Assembly (NCBI GenBank): GCA_022425505.1
Contig: JAKMFI010000003.1
Location: 1 to 41,355, forward strand
Source of the DNA: Flavobacteriaceae bacterium
GTDB taxonomy: Bacteria; Bacteroidota; Bacteroidia; Flavobacteriales; Flavobacteriaceae
DNA length: 41,355 nucleotides
Direction of reading: 5' to 3'
Part shown: positions 7,244-15,259 of the stretch, in pieces
Layout: every line of letters begins with the position of its first letter
How positions within the stretch are numbered: the first letter of the stretch is position 1
The notes under the pieces: generated by a model
What the model saw: only the letters and a program-made list of their open reading frames with translations
Told to the model about the DNA's origin: nothing
The model's database searches: none
Program-made: the position numbers and the translations under genes

Positions 7244-8463
7244 AAGATTTGACACTTCGTCATCAATCGGGGAATTTACACGGAAAAATTCAGATTACTG
7301 GGTCAAAAAGTGAGTCGAACCGGATGTTGCTTTTACAGGCACTATTCCCTCAGATTGCGCTTGACAACCTATCATATTCCGATGATACCGTTGCGATGAA
7401 GTCTGGACTGGAAAGTGATAACGACTTGGTGGATATCGGACATGCAGGCACTAGCATGCGGTTTTTGACAGCTTACTATTCTAGTTTAGAAAATCAAGAA
7501 AAAACATTGACGGGTTCGCCGCGTATGCAAGAACGTCCAATAGGCATACTGGTCGATGCGCTTCGCCAACTTGGAGCGGACATTAGCTATCTCAAAAATG
7601 AAGGGTACCCACCCTTGTTGATTAAAGGAAAACGGCTTACTGCCAGTGAGGTCCGCCTTTCAGCCAACATCAGTAGCCAATATATCACGGCATTGATGCT
7701 GATTGCTCCAACTTTACCTCGTGGACTATGTCTTCACCTCGAGGGGAAAATAACCTCAGTTCCCTATATCGAAATGACGCTTTCTCTATTGCGTCAAATC
7801 GGCGTTGAGGCAACTTTTTCTGGACAGCGCGTTCAGGTTTTTCCTAAAAATGATATTGCTCAAACTACCCACGCTGTCGAGTCGGATTGGAGTTCGGCCT
7901 CGTACTATTTTAGTATGGTAGCACTTGCCAAGGGCGCAGATATCACCCTTTCAACGTATAAACAAAACAGCTTGCAAGGGGATAAGGTCTTGATGGATAT
8001 TTACGAGCAGTTGGGGGTTAAGTCTATGGTCAAAAACAACACACTTTATCTGCAAAAGCAAGCTTTGGGTTCCAAACCGATACAATTAGATCTTTCGGAT
8101 GCACCAGATATTGCCCAAACCATAGCAGTTGCTTGTTATGGATTAGGAGTCGCTTGCGACTTAACGGGATTGCACACACTGAAAATCAAAGAAACAGACC
8201 GATTGGTTGCCTTGCAAAACGAATTGACAAAGTTAGGGGCAACAATCGAAATCACAGATAAGAGTTTGCATTTGCAAAAACGCTCAAATCCAATTCATCC
8301 CAATGTTTTGATCGAAACCTATCATGATCACCGAATGGCGATGGCATTTGCCCCTTTGGCTTTGTTGGTTCCCATAAGAATACTAGATGCAGATGTTGTC
8401 ACAAAATCCTACCCAGGGTTTTGGGAAGATTTAGAGCAGAATGGGTTTTTATTGGGGTTATAA
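7240..8463 (+). CDS. aroA: 3-phosphoshikimate 1-carboxyvinyltransferase (EPSP synthase)
   Basis: Makes 5-enolpyruvylshikimate 3-phosphate from shikimate 3-phosphate and phosphoenolpyruvate, the sixth shikimate step. It has 407 residues and two inside-out barrel domains. Motifs are ITGSKSESNRMLLLQAL at the N-terminus, HAGTSMRFLTAYY, KIKETDRLVALQNEL, and the C-terminal ETYHDHRMAMAF and SYPGFWEDL. The usual NAGT of the second motif reads HAGT. It is the last gene of the attenuated operon, separated from the Tyr/Phe genes by rsgA, dtd and the MazG-like gene but overlapping its neighbour by 4 nt. Confidence 0.95.
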   Translation: MKDLTLRHQSGNLHGKIQITGSKSESNRMLLLQALFPQIALDNLSYSDDTVAMKSGLESDNDLVDIGHAGTSMRFLTAYYSSLENQEKTLTGSPRMQERPIGILVDALRQLGADISYLKNEGYPPLLIKGKRLTASEVRLSANISSQYITALMLIAPTLPRGLCLHLEGKITSVPYIEMTLSLLRQIGVEATFSGQRVQVFPKNDIAQTTHAVESDWSSASYYFSMVALAKGADITLSTYKQNSLQGDKVLMDIYEQLGVKSMVKNNTLYLQKQALGSKPIQLDLSDAPDIAQTIAVACYGLGVACDLTGLHTLKIKETDRLVALQNELTKLGATIEITDKSLHLQKRSNPIHPNVLIETYHDHRMAMAFAPLALLVPIRILDADVVTKSYPGFWEDLEQNGFLLGL

Positions 8464-8484
8464 TGTAAAAACATGCTCAATAAC

Positions 8485-8516
8485 TTGACAACCCCCCTGC
8501 TGAGAATGTATATTTG
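8485..8516 (+). promoter_or_regulatory. promoter of queA
   Basis: TTG (8485-8487, in TTGAC) is followed after 21 nt by TATATTTG (8509-8516), a perfect TAnnTTTG box. The expected transcription start is about 8521-8523, 2-4 nt before an ATG at 8525 and 11-13 nt before the family start at 8534. No riboswitch could fit in such a short leader. Confidence 0.7.
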
Positions 8517-8533
8517 CCGCCTTAATGTATAAA

Positions 8534-9583
8534 ATGAAACTTTCACACTTTAATTTTGATCTACCAGATAATCTGTTAGCGGAATACCCTACAGATCATC
8601 GAGACGAGTCAAAACTTATGGTTTTACACCGTGAAACCGAAACCATCGAACATAAATATTTCAAAGACATCGTTGATTATTTTGATGAAGGAGATATCAT
8701 GGTTCGAAACAACACCAAAGTGTTTCCAGCTCGTTTGATTGGAAATAAGGAAAAGACAGGAGCCAAAATAGAAGTTTTCTTACTCCGTGAACTGAATCAG
8801 TCACAACGACTTTGGGATGTTCTTGTAGACCCTGCTAGAAAAATAAGAATTGGAAACAAACTCTATTTTGGAGGGGGTGAGGATTTGGTTGCTGAAGTCA
8901 TTGACAATACGACTTCCCGTGGGCGGACGCTTCGATTTTTATATGATGGGCCTTATGAGGCCTTCCGAGAAAAGCTGCACGAGATGGGTCAAACACCGCT
9001 TCCCAAGTATATCAAACGCGATGAGAAAGAATTTGATCGGGAACGCTATCAAACAATCTATGCCAAACACGAAGGTGCCGTTGCAGCACCAACTGCTGGG
9101 CTCCATTTTTCAAAGCACGTTCTGAAAAGACTCGAAATCAAAGGGATTGATATGGCTGACATCACACTTCATGTAGGGCTTGGTACCTTCAACCCAGTTG
9201 AAGTGGAGGATTTGTCCAAACATAAAATGGATTCAGAAGAACTACATATCGATCAGATTGCTGCCGATATGGTAAACAATGCGAAGAGCAATAAAAATCG
9301 GGTATGCTCCATAGGAACAACATCAATGCGTGCACTTGAAAGTGCTGTATCTTCAAGCAAAACACTCAATACCTACCGGGGCTGGACGCATAAGTTTATT
9401 TTTCCACCTCATGAGTTTAGCATTGCAGATAGCATGGTTACCAATTTTCATTTACCAAAATCAACTCTTTTGATGATGGTTTCTGCTTTTGCTGGGCATG
9501 AATTTGTGAAAAAAGCATATCAAGAAGCTGTCAAGAAAAAATATCGTTTCTATTCTTATGGTGACGCGATGCTAATTATATAG
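8534..9583 (+). CDS. queA: tRNA preQ1(34) S-adenosylmethionine ribosyltransferase-isomerase
   Basis: Transfers and isomerises the ribosyl part of SAM onto preQ1 at tRNA position 34, giving epoxyqueuosine. The start at 8534 gives [11 protein letters not shown], the family N-terminus. An in-frame ATG at 8525 adds MYK and lies just behind the predicted transcription start, so it cannot be excluded. The product has 349 residues, the normal length. Landmarks are [15 protein letters not shown], the AAPTAGLHF loop, [13 protein letters not shown], and [17 protein letters not shown]. rlmN begins 2 nt after the stop codon, so the two genes are co-transcribed and both modify RNA. Confidence 0.95.
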   Translation: MKLSHFNFDLPDNLLAEYPTDHRDESKLMVLHRETETIEHKYFKDIVDYFDEGDIMVRNNTKVFPARLIGNKEKTGAKIEVFLLRELNQSQRLWDVLVDPARKIRIGNKLYFGGGEDLVAEVIDNTTSRGRTLRFLYDGPYEAFREKLHEMGQTPLPKYIKRDEKEFDRERYQTIYAKHEGAVAAPTAGLHFSKHVLKRLEIKGIDMADITLHVGLGTFNPVEVEDLSKHKMDSEELHIDQIAADMVNNAKSNKNRVCSIGTTSMRALESAVSSSKTLNTYRGWTHKFIFPPHEFSIADSMVTNFHLPKSTLLMMVSAFAGHEFVKKAYQEAVKKKYRFYSYGDAMLII

Positions 9584-9585
9584 TC

Positions 9586-10653
9586 ATGGAGAAAGCACGT
9601 CGTGATATTCGTGCCTTATCCTTGGACGAATTGCGTCGTTTCTTTACCTCTCATTCACTACCTGCTTTCAAAGGGAATCAGGTTTATGAATGGCTTTGGA
9701 GCAAGGGATCCCATGACTTTTTGGGGATGACCAATTTATCAAAGTCACATCGCTCGCTTTTAGAAGAGTATTTTGTGATCAACCATATCGCGGTTGACCA
9801 ATTGCAACGAAGTGTTGATGGCACAATCAAAAATGCCATTCGCCTTCATGACGGATATCTCGTAGAATCTGTATTGATCCCCACTAACACACGTTCTACG
9901 GCTTGTGTGTCGAGTCAAGTTGGGTGTAGCTTGGACTGTCATTTTTGTGCGACTGCCAAACTCAAACGAATGCGTAATCTCAACCCAGATGAGATTTATG
10001 ACCAGGTTGTGGAAATCGACAAACAAAGTCAATTGTATTACAATCGTCCACTGACCAATATCGTATTTATGGGAATGGGCGAACCTTTGATGAATTATAA
10101 GAATACCCTGACTGCCATTGATAAAATTACTTCACCTGATGGGTTAGGGATGTCACCCAAACGAATTACGGTATCAACTTCTGGAATCACCAAGATTATT
10201 CGAGAGATTTCAGACCAGAGCCCAAAGTTTAAATTGGCAGTTTCTCTTCATTCTGCAATCGAAGAAACACGAAATCGACTGATGCCATTTACCAAAACCT
10301 TTCCGCTCGATCAGCTATTGGTAGCACTTAAATATTGGTATGAAAAAACGAAAAGCAAAGTTACCTTTGAAGTGGTGGTATGGAAAGACATCAATGACAA
10401 ACATGTGGACATTGACGCACTCGTTTCCTATTGTAAGCGGGTGCCTTCGAAAGTAAACTTAATTGAATACAATGCAATTGGAGATGATCAGTTTGTGCAA
10501 GCAAGGCCAGAGGCGATATCGGCATATACGACTGCATTGGAAAACAATCGAATTTCGGTTACCGTACGACGGTCGCGCGGAAAGGATATAGATGCTGCAT
10601 GCGGTCAGCTGGCAAATAAGAACAATGAATTCACACATGGTCAAGATGTTTGA
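9586..10653 (+). CDS. rlmN: dual-specificity 23S rRNA/tRNA adenine-C2 methyltransferase
   Basis: Radical-SAM enzyme that methylates C2 of A2503 in 23S rRNA (and A37 in some tRNAs). The 355-residue protein carries the cluster motif CSLDCHFC (Cys114, Cys118, Cys121), the GMGEPLMN SAM-binding strand, and Cys339 in DAACGQL, which matches the conserved C-terminal cysteine used in the mechanism. It lacks the alanine substitutions seen in Cfr-like paralogues as far as can be judged. The start at 9586 lies 2 nt behind queA. Confidence 0.95.
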   Translation: MEKARRDIRALSLDELRRFFTSHSLPAFKGNQVYEWLWSKGSHDFLGMTNLSKSHRSLLEEYFVINHIAVDQLQRSVDGTIKNAIRLHDGYLVESVLIPTNTRSTACVSSQVGCSLDCHFCATAKLKRMRNLNPDEIYDQVVEIDKQSQLYYNRPLTNIVFMGMGEPLMNYKNTLTAIDKITSPDGLGMSPKRITVSTSGITKIIREISDQSPKFKLAVSLHSAIEETRNRLMPFTKTFPLDQLLVALKYWYEKTKSKVTFEVVVWKDINDKHVDIDALVSYCKRVPSKVNLIEYNAIGDDQFVQARPEAISAYTTALENNRISVTVRRSRGKDIDAACGQLANKNNEFTHGQDV

Positions 10654-10679
10654 CAGTAACAAGTGAAATTGTATATTTA
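10649..10679 (+). promoter_or_regulatory. probable promoter of the polyprenyl synthase gene
   Basis: TTTG (10649-10652, overlapping the rlmN stop codon) is followed after 19 nt by TATATTTA (10672-10679), one mismatch from TAnnTTTG. The box ends 6 nt before the ATG at 10686. Confidence 0.5.
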
Positions 10680-10685
10680 AAACGG

Positions 10686-11657
10686 ATGAAAATCACTGAG
10701 CAACTCAAACGCCCCATACGCGAGGAAATGGAACTCTTCGAAGGAAGATTTTCCAACGCAATGTCTTCCAAAGTTGCATTGTTAAACCGAATTACGCATT
10801 ATATCGTCAATCGCAAAGGAAAACAGATGCGGCCAATGTTTGTTTTTCTTACTGCAAAGTTGCTAGGAAAAACCAATGAGCGCACCTACCGAGCAGCATC
10901 CGTAATCGAACTCATCCACACCGCAACTTTGGTTCATGACGATGTGGTCGATGATAGTGATAAGCGTCGAGGGTTTTTCTCAATCAATGCCCTATGGAAA
11001 AATAAAATCGCTATTTTGGTAGGAGACTATTTGCTGTCGAAAGGACTATTGCTTTGCATCGACAATAAAGACTTCGATTTGCTTGAGATTATTTCAACTG
11101 CTGTGCGCGAAATGAGTGAAGGGGAGTTGTTGCAAATCGAAAAAGCCAGAAGTCTCGATATTACGGAGGAGGTCTATTATGAAGTCATTCGAAAAAAAAC
11201 CGCTACGCTTATTGCATCCTGTTGCGCTTTGGGCGCATGTTCTGTTGAGAGCTCTGAGACGGAGGTGCAAAAAATGCGAATGTTCGGCGAAAAAATTGGG
11301 ATGGCATTCCAGATTAAAGACGATTTATTTGACTATGGCAAACAACGTATTGGAAAGCCAACAGGAATCGATATACGTGAACGCAAAATGACCTTGCCTT
11401 TGATTTACACCATGCAACAGGCAAATCCATCAGAACGAAGGTGGCTCAAGCGAAATTTAAAAAAGTACAACACGAACAAAAAGAAAGTAAAAGAAGTAAT
11501 TGCATTTGTCAAAACCAATGGCGGATTGGATTATGCAATCCATAAAATGTATGAATTCCAACAAGAGGCAAATCTGATTCTGGATTCATTTCCGGCTTCC
11601 GACGCCAAGGATAGTTTGCAAAAACTGGTCTCTTATGTAATTGATCGGGAGTTTTAA
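10686..11657 (+). CDS. trans-polyprenyl diphosphate synthase
   Basis: All-trans prenyltransferase that adds isopentenyl units to an allylic diphosphate, in this lineage most likely for the menaquinone side chain. The start at 10686 (MKITEQLKRPIREEMELFEG) matches the family; the upstream in-frame ATG at 10650 would add 12 unrelated residues that lie inside the predicted promoter. The product has 323 residues. The first Asp-rich motif is HDDVVDDSDKRRG and the second is QIKDDLFDYG, both intact. Small residues before the first motif fit a long-chain product, but chain length cannot be set by eye. It could be called ispB or hepT. Confidence 0.9.
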   Translation: MKITEQLKRPIREEMELFEGRFSNAMSSKVALLNRITHYIVNRKGKQMRPMFVFLTAKLLGKTNERTYRAASVIELIHTATLVHDDVVDDSDKRRGFFSINALWKNKIAILVGDYLLSKGLLLCIDNKDFDLLEIISTAVREMSEGELLQIEKARSLDITEEVYYEVIRKKTATLIASCCALGACSVESSETEVQKMRMFGEKIGMAFQIKDDLFDYGKQRIGKPTGIDIRERKMTLPLIYTMQQANPSERRWLKRNLKKYNTNKKKVKEVIAFVKTNGGLDYAIHKMYEFQQEANLILDSFPASDAKDSLQKLVSYVIDREF

Positions 11658-11691
11658 TTGCTTTTTTTTCTATTTTTAATCTTTACAATTG
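11657..11691 (+). promoter_or_regulatory. possible promoter of dnaG
   Basis: ATTG (11657-11660) and, after 23 nt, TACAATTG (11684-11691), one mismatch from TAnnTTTG. The box ends 7 nt before the TTG start codon of dnaG. Spacing is slightly long. Confidence 0.4.
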
Positions 11692-11698
11692 TCCAATT

Positions 11699-13648
11699 TT
11701 GATTAGTAAGTCAACCGTAGATCTCGTTTTTGAAACCGCACGACTGGAAGAGGTTATTGGTGACTTTGTACTGCTCAAAAAGTCAGGTTCGAATTTCAAA
11801 GGGTTAAGTCCCTTTTCCAATGAAAAAACTCCGAGTTTTATGGTCTCTCCTGCCAAACAAATTTGGAAAGATTTTAGCAGTGGAAAAGGGGGTAACGTCG
11901 TTTCCTTTTTGATGGAGCATGAACATTTTACATTTCCAGAAGCGATTAAATTCCTCGCAAAGAAATACAATATCGAAGTTGAGGAAACCCAACAAACCAA
12001 CGAGCAAAAAGAAGCAGCATCTCTTCGCGAAAGTATGTATGCCGTTACAGATTTTGCGCAATCTTTTTTTTCAAAAATGCTCACCGAAAGTCAAGAGGGA
12101 AAAAATATTGGGTTGGCTTATTTTCAGGAAAGAGAATTCACTGCAGAATCGATTGATCGATTCCATTTGGGATATTCGCCTGACCAGTGGGATGCTTTCA
12201 CTAAGGCAGCATTGGATGCCGGATTTCAAGAGGAGTTTTTGGTGTCGAGTGGCTTGACGATTCAAAAAGGAGAAAAACAGTTTGACCGTTTTAAAGGGCG
12301 AGTCATGTTTCCAATTCACAGTATGTCTGGTCGTGTGATGGGTTTTGGGGGACGTATCCTAAAACAAGACAAGCAGGCGGCAAAATATGTCAACTCTCCC
12401 GAGAGTGAAGTATATCAAAAAAGCAAAGTTCTATATGGGCTTTATCAGGCAAAACAGCATATCGCTAAGCAGAGCAACTGTTATCTTGTAGAGGGATATA
12501 CGGATGTGATTCAAATGCATCAGGCAGGGATTCAAAACGTTGTTTCCTCTTCTGGGACTGCATTGACTCCTGATCAAGTTCGTTTGATTCGTCGATTGAC
12601 GGACACCATAACCTTGTTGTTTGATGGAGATGCAGCGGGTCTTCGTGCAGCCATGCGTGGAGTCGATATCATCTTGGAAGCAGGGATGCAGGTTTCCATT
12701 TGTACATTCCCCGATGGAGAAGATCCAGACAGCTTTGTCAGAAATCATCAGCTCACTGAAGTCAAACAATTTTTAGAAAACAATACAGTTGACTTTATTC
12801 AATTTAAAGCAAAATTACTTGCAGAAGAGGGTAAAAACGAGCCCATCCGAAAAGCCGAAACTATACGCGAAATTGTACAGAGTATTTCCATAATTCCAGA
12901 TGCCATTCGCCGAGAGGTCTATATACAGAGTTGTGCTTCTTTGATGAATATCAGCGAAGATGTGCTGTTTTCGACCCTTGCCCAGTTGCTTCAGAAAAAG
13001 GGTCAGCAAGCACCACAAGCTCGAAAATTAAGCGAGATGCAAGTTGTCAATGTCCCGAAACAGAAAGTTGATCCGCGCTTTGAGCTCGAACGAAATATCA
13101 TCTCTCTCCTTTTACTGTATGGACAGGAAGAAGTTTCATTTGAAGATGTCGTGATGCAGTCCGATGAAGAAGGAAAAATTGTCCTTACGCCAACTGAAAT
13201 TAGCGCCAAAGTGTATGAAAAAATTTACCTGGATCTTCAACAGGACGAAGTCGAGCTATCAACCCAAAACTTTCGGGAACTTTACCATTCTTTATTGTCG
13301 ATTTACAATGCTCAAAAACCTCTCGTTATGGAGACGTTTTTGCAAGAGCTTACGCAAGAGCAGTCCGAACTGGTCAGCAGTATTATCATGAATGATGAAA
13401 ACAATGTTCTCCACGATTGGGAACGAAAAAATATCGTGATCAAGGACAAAAAGACTGAAATCGGAAGGTGGTTACAGCAAACCATACTGAATCTCAGATG
13501 TTTGTTAATCCAAGAAAAAATCGGGGAATTACAAAATCAAACTGCGGAGAGCCATATCGAAACTCATCGCGAAATTTTAGAGGAAGTCAACGATTATGTT
13601 GGGCTCAAAAAGAATTTGAGTAAGCGCTTAGACCGTGTTATTTTTTAG
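11699..13648 (+). CDS. dnaG: DNA primase
   Basis: Makes RNA primers for replication. It has 649 residues. The start is TTG at 11699, giving MISKSTVDLVFETARLEEV, the usual N-terminus. The N-terminal domain aligns with the CHC2 zinc-binding domain (GLSPFSNEKTPSF...WKDFSSGKGGNVVSF), yet all four zinc ligands are absent: CPFH is SPFS and the CxxC turn is FSSG. The TOPRIM core is intact (YLVEGYTDVI, SSSGTALTPDQ, LLFDGDAAGLRA). The C-terminal third would be the helicase-binding domain. Its 3' end overlaps the convergent response-regulator gene by 4 nt. Confidence 0.95.
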   Translation: MISKSTVDLVFETARLEEVIGDFVLLKKSGSNFKGLSPFSNEKTPSFMVSPAKQIWKDFSSGKGGNVVSFLMEHEHFTFPEAIKFLAKKYNIEVEETQQTNEQKEAASLRESMYAVTDFAQSFFSKMLTESQEGKNIGLAYFQEREFTAESIDRFHLGYSPDQWDAFTKAALDAGFQEEFLVSSGLTIQKGEKQFDRFKGRVMFPIHSMSGRVMGFGGRILKQDKQAAKYVNSPESEVYQKSKVLYGLYQAKQHIAKQSNCYLVEGYTDVIQMHQAGIQNVVSSSGTALTPDQVRLIRRLTDTITLLFDGDAAGLRAAMRGVDIILEAGMQVSICTFPDGEDPDSFVRNHQLTEVKQFLENNTVDFIQFKAKLLAEEGKNEPIRKAETIREIVQSISIIPDAIRREVYIQSCASLMNISEDVLFSTLAQLLQKKGQQAPQARKLSEMQVVNVPKQKVDPRFELERNIISLLLLYGQEEVSFEDVVMQSDEEGKIVLTPTEISAKVYEKIYLDLQQDEVELSTQNFRELYHSLLSIYNAQKPLVMETFLQELTQEQSELVSSIIMNDENNVLHDWERKNIVIKDKKTEIGRWLQQTILNLRCLLIQEKIGELQNQTAESHIETHREILEEVNDYVGLKKNLSKRLDRVIF

Positions 13649-14280
13649 AAAGAGTCTATCTGAATTGATTGGGCTTTTCGAACGAGCTCAACGAGATTTC
13701 GAACGCGTAACTTTTTCATGATTCGACTGCGGTATGTACTGACAGTTTTTTCGTTTAGTTTTAACTCCAACGCAATCTCTTTGTTCCTTTTGCCATCGCA
13801 CAGCATCTTGAGAACTTCAACTTCACGCATAGAAAGCTTTTTGAACATTCTCCTTGGTCTTCCTGTCGACTCGTCAAATGCAATCGTTTGGGCAAGTTCA
13901 TTGGTGATGTATACCCCTCCAGAGGCAATTTTCAAAATCGCATGACGAATTGCAGTGGGGTTGGCTTTTTTGTTCAGATAACCAGATGCGCCTGCTTTTA
14001 ATGACGAAATGGCATAGACTTCCTCGGGCTGATTTGAAAAGATCAAAACACGAACACCTGTGTGCTCATTTTTAATACGTCGCAAGACCGCTAATCCATC
14101 TGATTTTAGCAAATCGAGTTCTAGGACGATAACATCAACAATCTTCCGCTCAAGAATATCAAAAAGATCATCTGGAACCATGGCTTTTCCAGTGATTGAA
14201 ATTTCAGTGGAATTCTTAAAACTGGCCTTGATCCCTTTATGGATTATTGGATGAGAATCAGCAACGACAACTTTTATCAC
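13645..14280 (-). CDS. LuxR/NarL-type response regulator with Glu at the phospho-acceptor position
   Basis: Two-domain transcription regulator of 211 residues. The receiver domain (1-120) has the acidic start VVADSHP, Ser82 in LIFSNQ, and a Lys in GYLNKK. The phospho-acceptor segment, however, reads DVIVLELDLLKSDG, placing Glu54 where Asp is expected, with Asp56 two residues on. The C-terminal helix-turn-helix (about 148-205) has the NarL/LuxR signature LSMREVEVLKMLCDGKRNKEIALELKLNEKTVSTY. The start is GTG at 14278-14280; no ATG fits. No histidine kinase is next to it. It lies 103 nt downstream of nadE on the same strand. Target genes are unknown. Confidence 0.9.
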   Translation of the reverse strand: MIKVVVADSHPIIHKGIKASFKNSTEISITGKAMVPDDLFDILERKIVDVIVLELDLLKSDGLAVLRRIKNEHTGVRVLIFSNQPEEVYAISSLKAGASGYLNKKANPTAIRHAILKIASGGVYITNELAQTIAFDESTGRPRRMFKKLSMREVEVLKMLCDGKRNKEIALELKLNEKTVSTYRSRIMKKLRVRNLVELVRKAQSIQIDSF

Positions 14281-14383
14281 AGACCTAAAGTAAGATGGTT
14301 ATTTATGTTGATTCTTTAAAGAAACAACAATTGAAACAAACTACAAAGGATGTAAGTAAATTCTTAAAAAATTTAACAAAAAA

Positions 14384-15172
14384 TTACTTTAGACGCTGTG
14401 GTATCACACAAATGGGAATGGGAACCATTTTGTGTTTATTCATTGTGTGGTGTTTTTCATAGGTTGAAAAGACGGTCTTGTCACGGCCTGCAAAGTCTGT
14501 TGTTGTTTTTCCAATTTCTTGTTGTTCCATTGCCCATTCGAGTTCGTCATACGTTGCACCGAGCTGGTCTTCATCTGTTCGATTATCGTCCCACAACCCA
14601 TCAGTTGGAGCGGCATTAACAATTGAACCATGTACGCCCAAATGTGCAGCGAGTTCTCTGACTTCACTTTTCATCAAATCTGCTATTGGACTAACATCCA
14701 CTCCGCCATCTCCGTATTTGGTGTAAAACCCAACCCCAAAGTCTTCAACTTTGTTGCCCGTTCCAGCTACAAGAAACCGTTCTTGTGACGCGAAATAGTA
14801 CAAAGTTGTCATTCGCAAACGAGAACGCGTATTGGCTAAAGAGAGAGGGGTGTTTGTATTGTCATTTCCGTCGGCGTCTAACTGGCAAAAACTATCATAC
14901 AAGGTATTTAGCGGTACGACTTTTACACGCACATTGCTGAAGTTTTTAGAAAGCCAATTTGTATGACTGTTGGCTCGACTCACCTGATTGCTTTCTTGGT
15001 GTATTGGCATTTCAAGACAAAGTGTTGGTTTTCCCGTGGTAGCGCACAAGGTAGAAGTGAGTGCGGAATCTACACCACCAGAAACACCGACGACAAAGCC
15101 GTCTAGCTTTGACTCTTCTACATAGGCGTTTAGCCAATGTATAATATGATCTGCGACGTCTTTAGTTTTCAT
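14384..15172 (-). CDS. nadE: ammonia-dependent NAD+ synthetase
   Basis: Amidates nicotinic acid adenine dinucleotide to NAD+ using ATP and ammonia. In 262 residues the PP-loop SGGVDS sits at 31-36. The family signature GTGNKVEDFGVGFYTKYGDGG is followed by DVSPIADLMKSEVRELA. There is no glutaminase (nitrilase) domain, hence the ammonia-dependent form. The upstream region is shared with the divergent gldB gene. Confidence 0.94.
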   Translation of the reverse strand: MKTKDVADHIIHWLNAYVEESKLDGFVVGVSGGVDSALTSTLCATTGKPTLCLEMPIHQESNQVSRANSHTNWLSKNFSNVRVKVVPLNTLYDSFCQLDADGNDNTNTPLSLANTRSRLRMTTLYYFASQERFLVAGTGNKVEDFGVGFYTKYGDGGVDVSPIADLMKSEVRELAAHLGVHGSIVNAAPTDGLWDDNRTDEDQLGATYDELEWAMEQQEIGKTTTDFAGRDKTVFSTYEKHHTMNKHKMVPIPICVIPQRLK

Positions 15173-15230
15173 AGCACAACTGAATTATCATCTAAAAAAA
15201 TAGTAGTTTCGTAAACTCTAATTTTACTTT

Positions 15231-15259
15231 CAAAGGTAGTATTTATGCACGTATTCAAA
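15231..15259 (-). promoter_or_regulatory. probable promoter of nadE
   Basis: Read on the minus strand, TTTG (15259-15256) is followed after 17 nt by TACCTTTG (15238-15231), a perfect TAnnTTTG box. This gives a 5' leader of about 50 nt before the nadE start. The TTTG lies inside the first codons of gldB. Confidence 0.5.

Noticed and set aside
8461-8533. PreQ1 riboswitch ahead of queA
   Set aside because: The predicted transcription start leaves a leader of about 10 nt at most, and no preQ1-type stem-loop with an A-rich tail was seen.
10650-10685. Earlier start for the polyprenyl synthase
   Set aside because: The 12 extra residues cover the predicted promoter and do not fit the family; MKITEQLKRPI at 10686 does.
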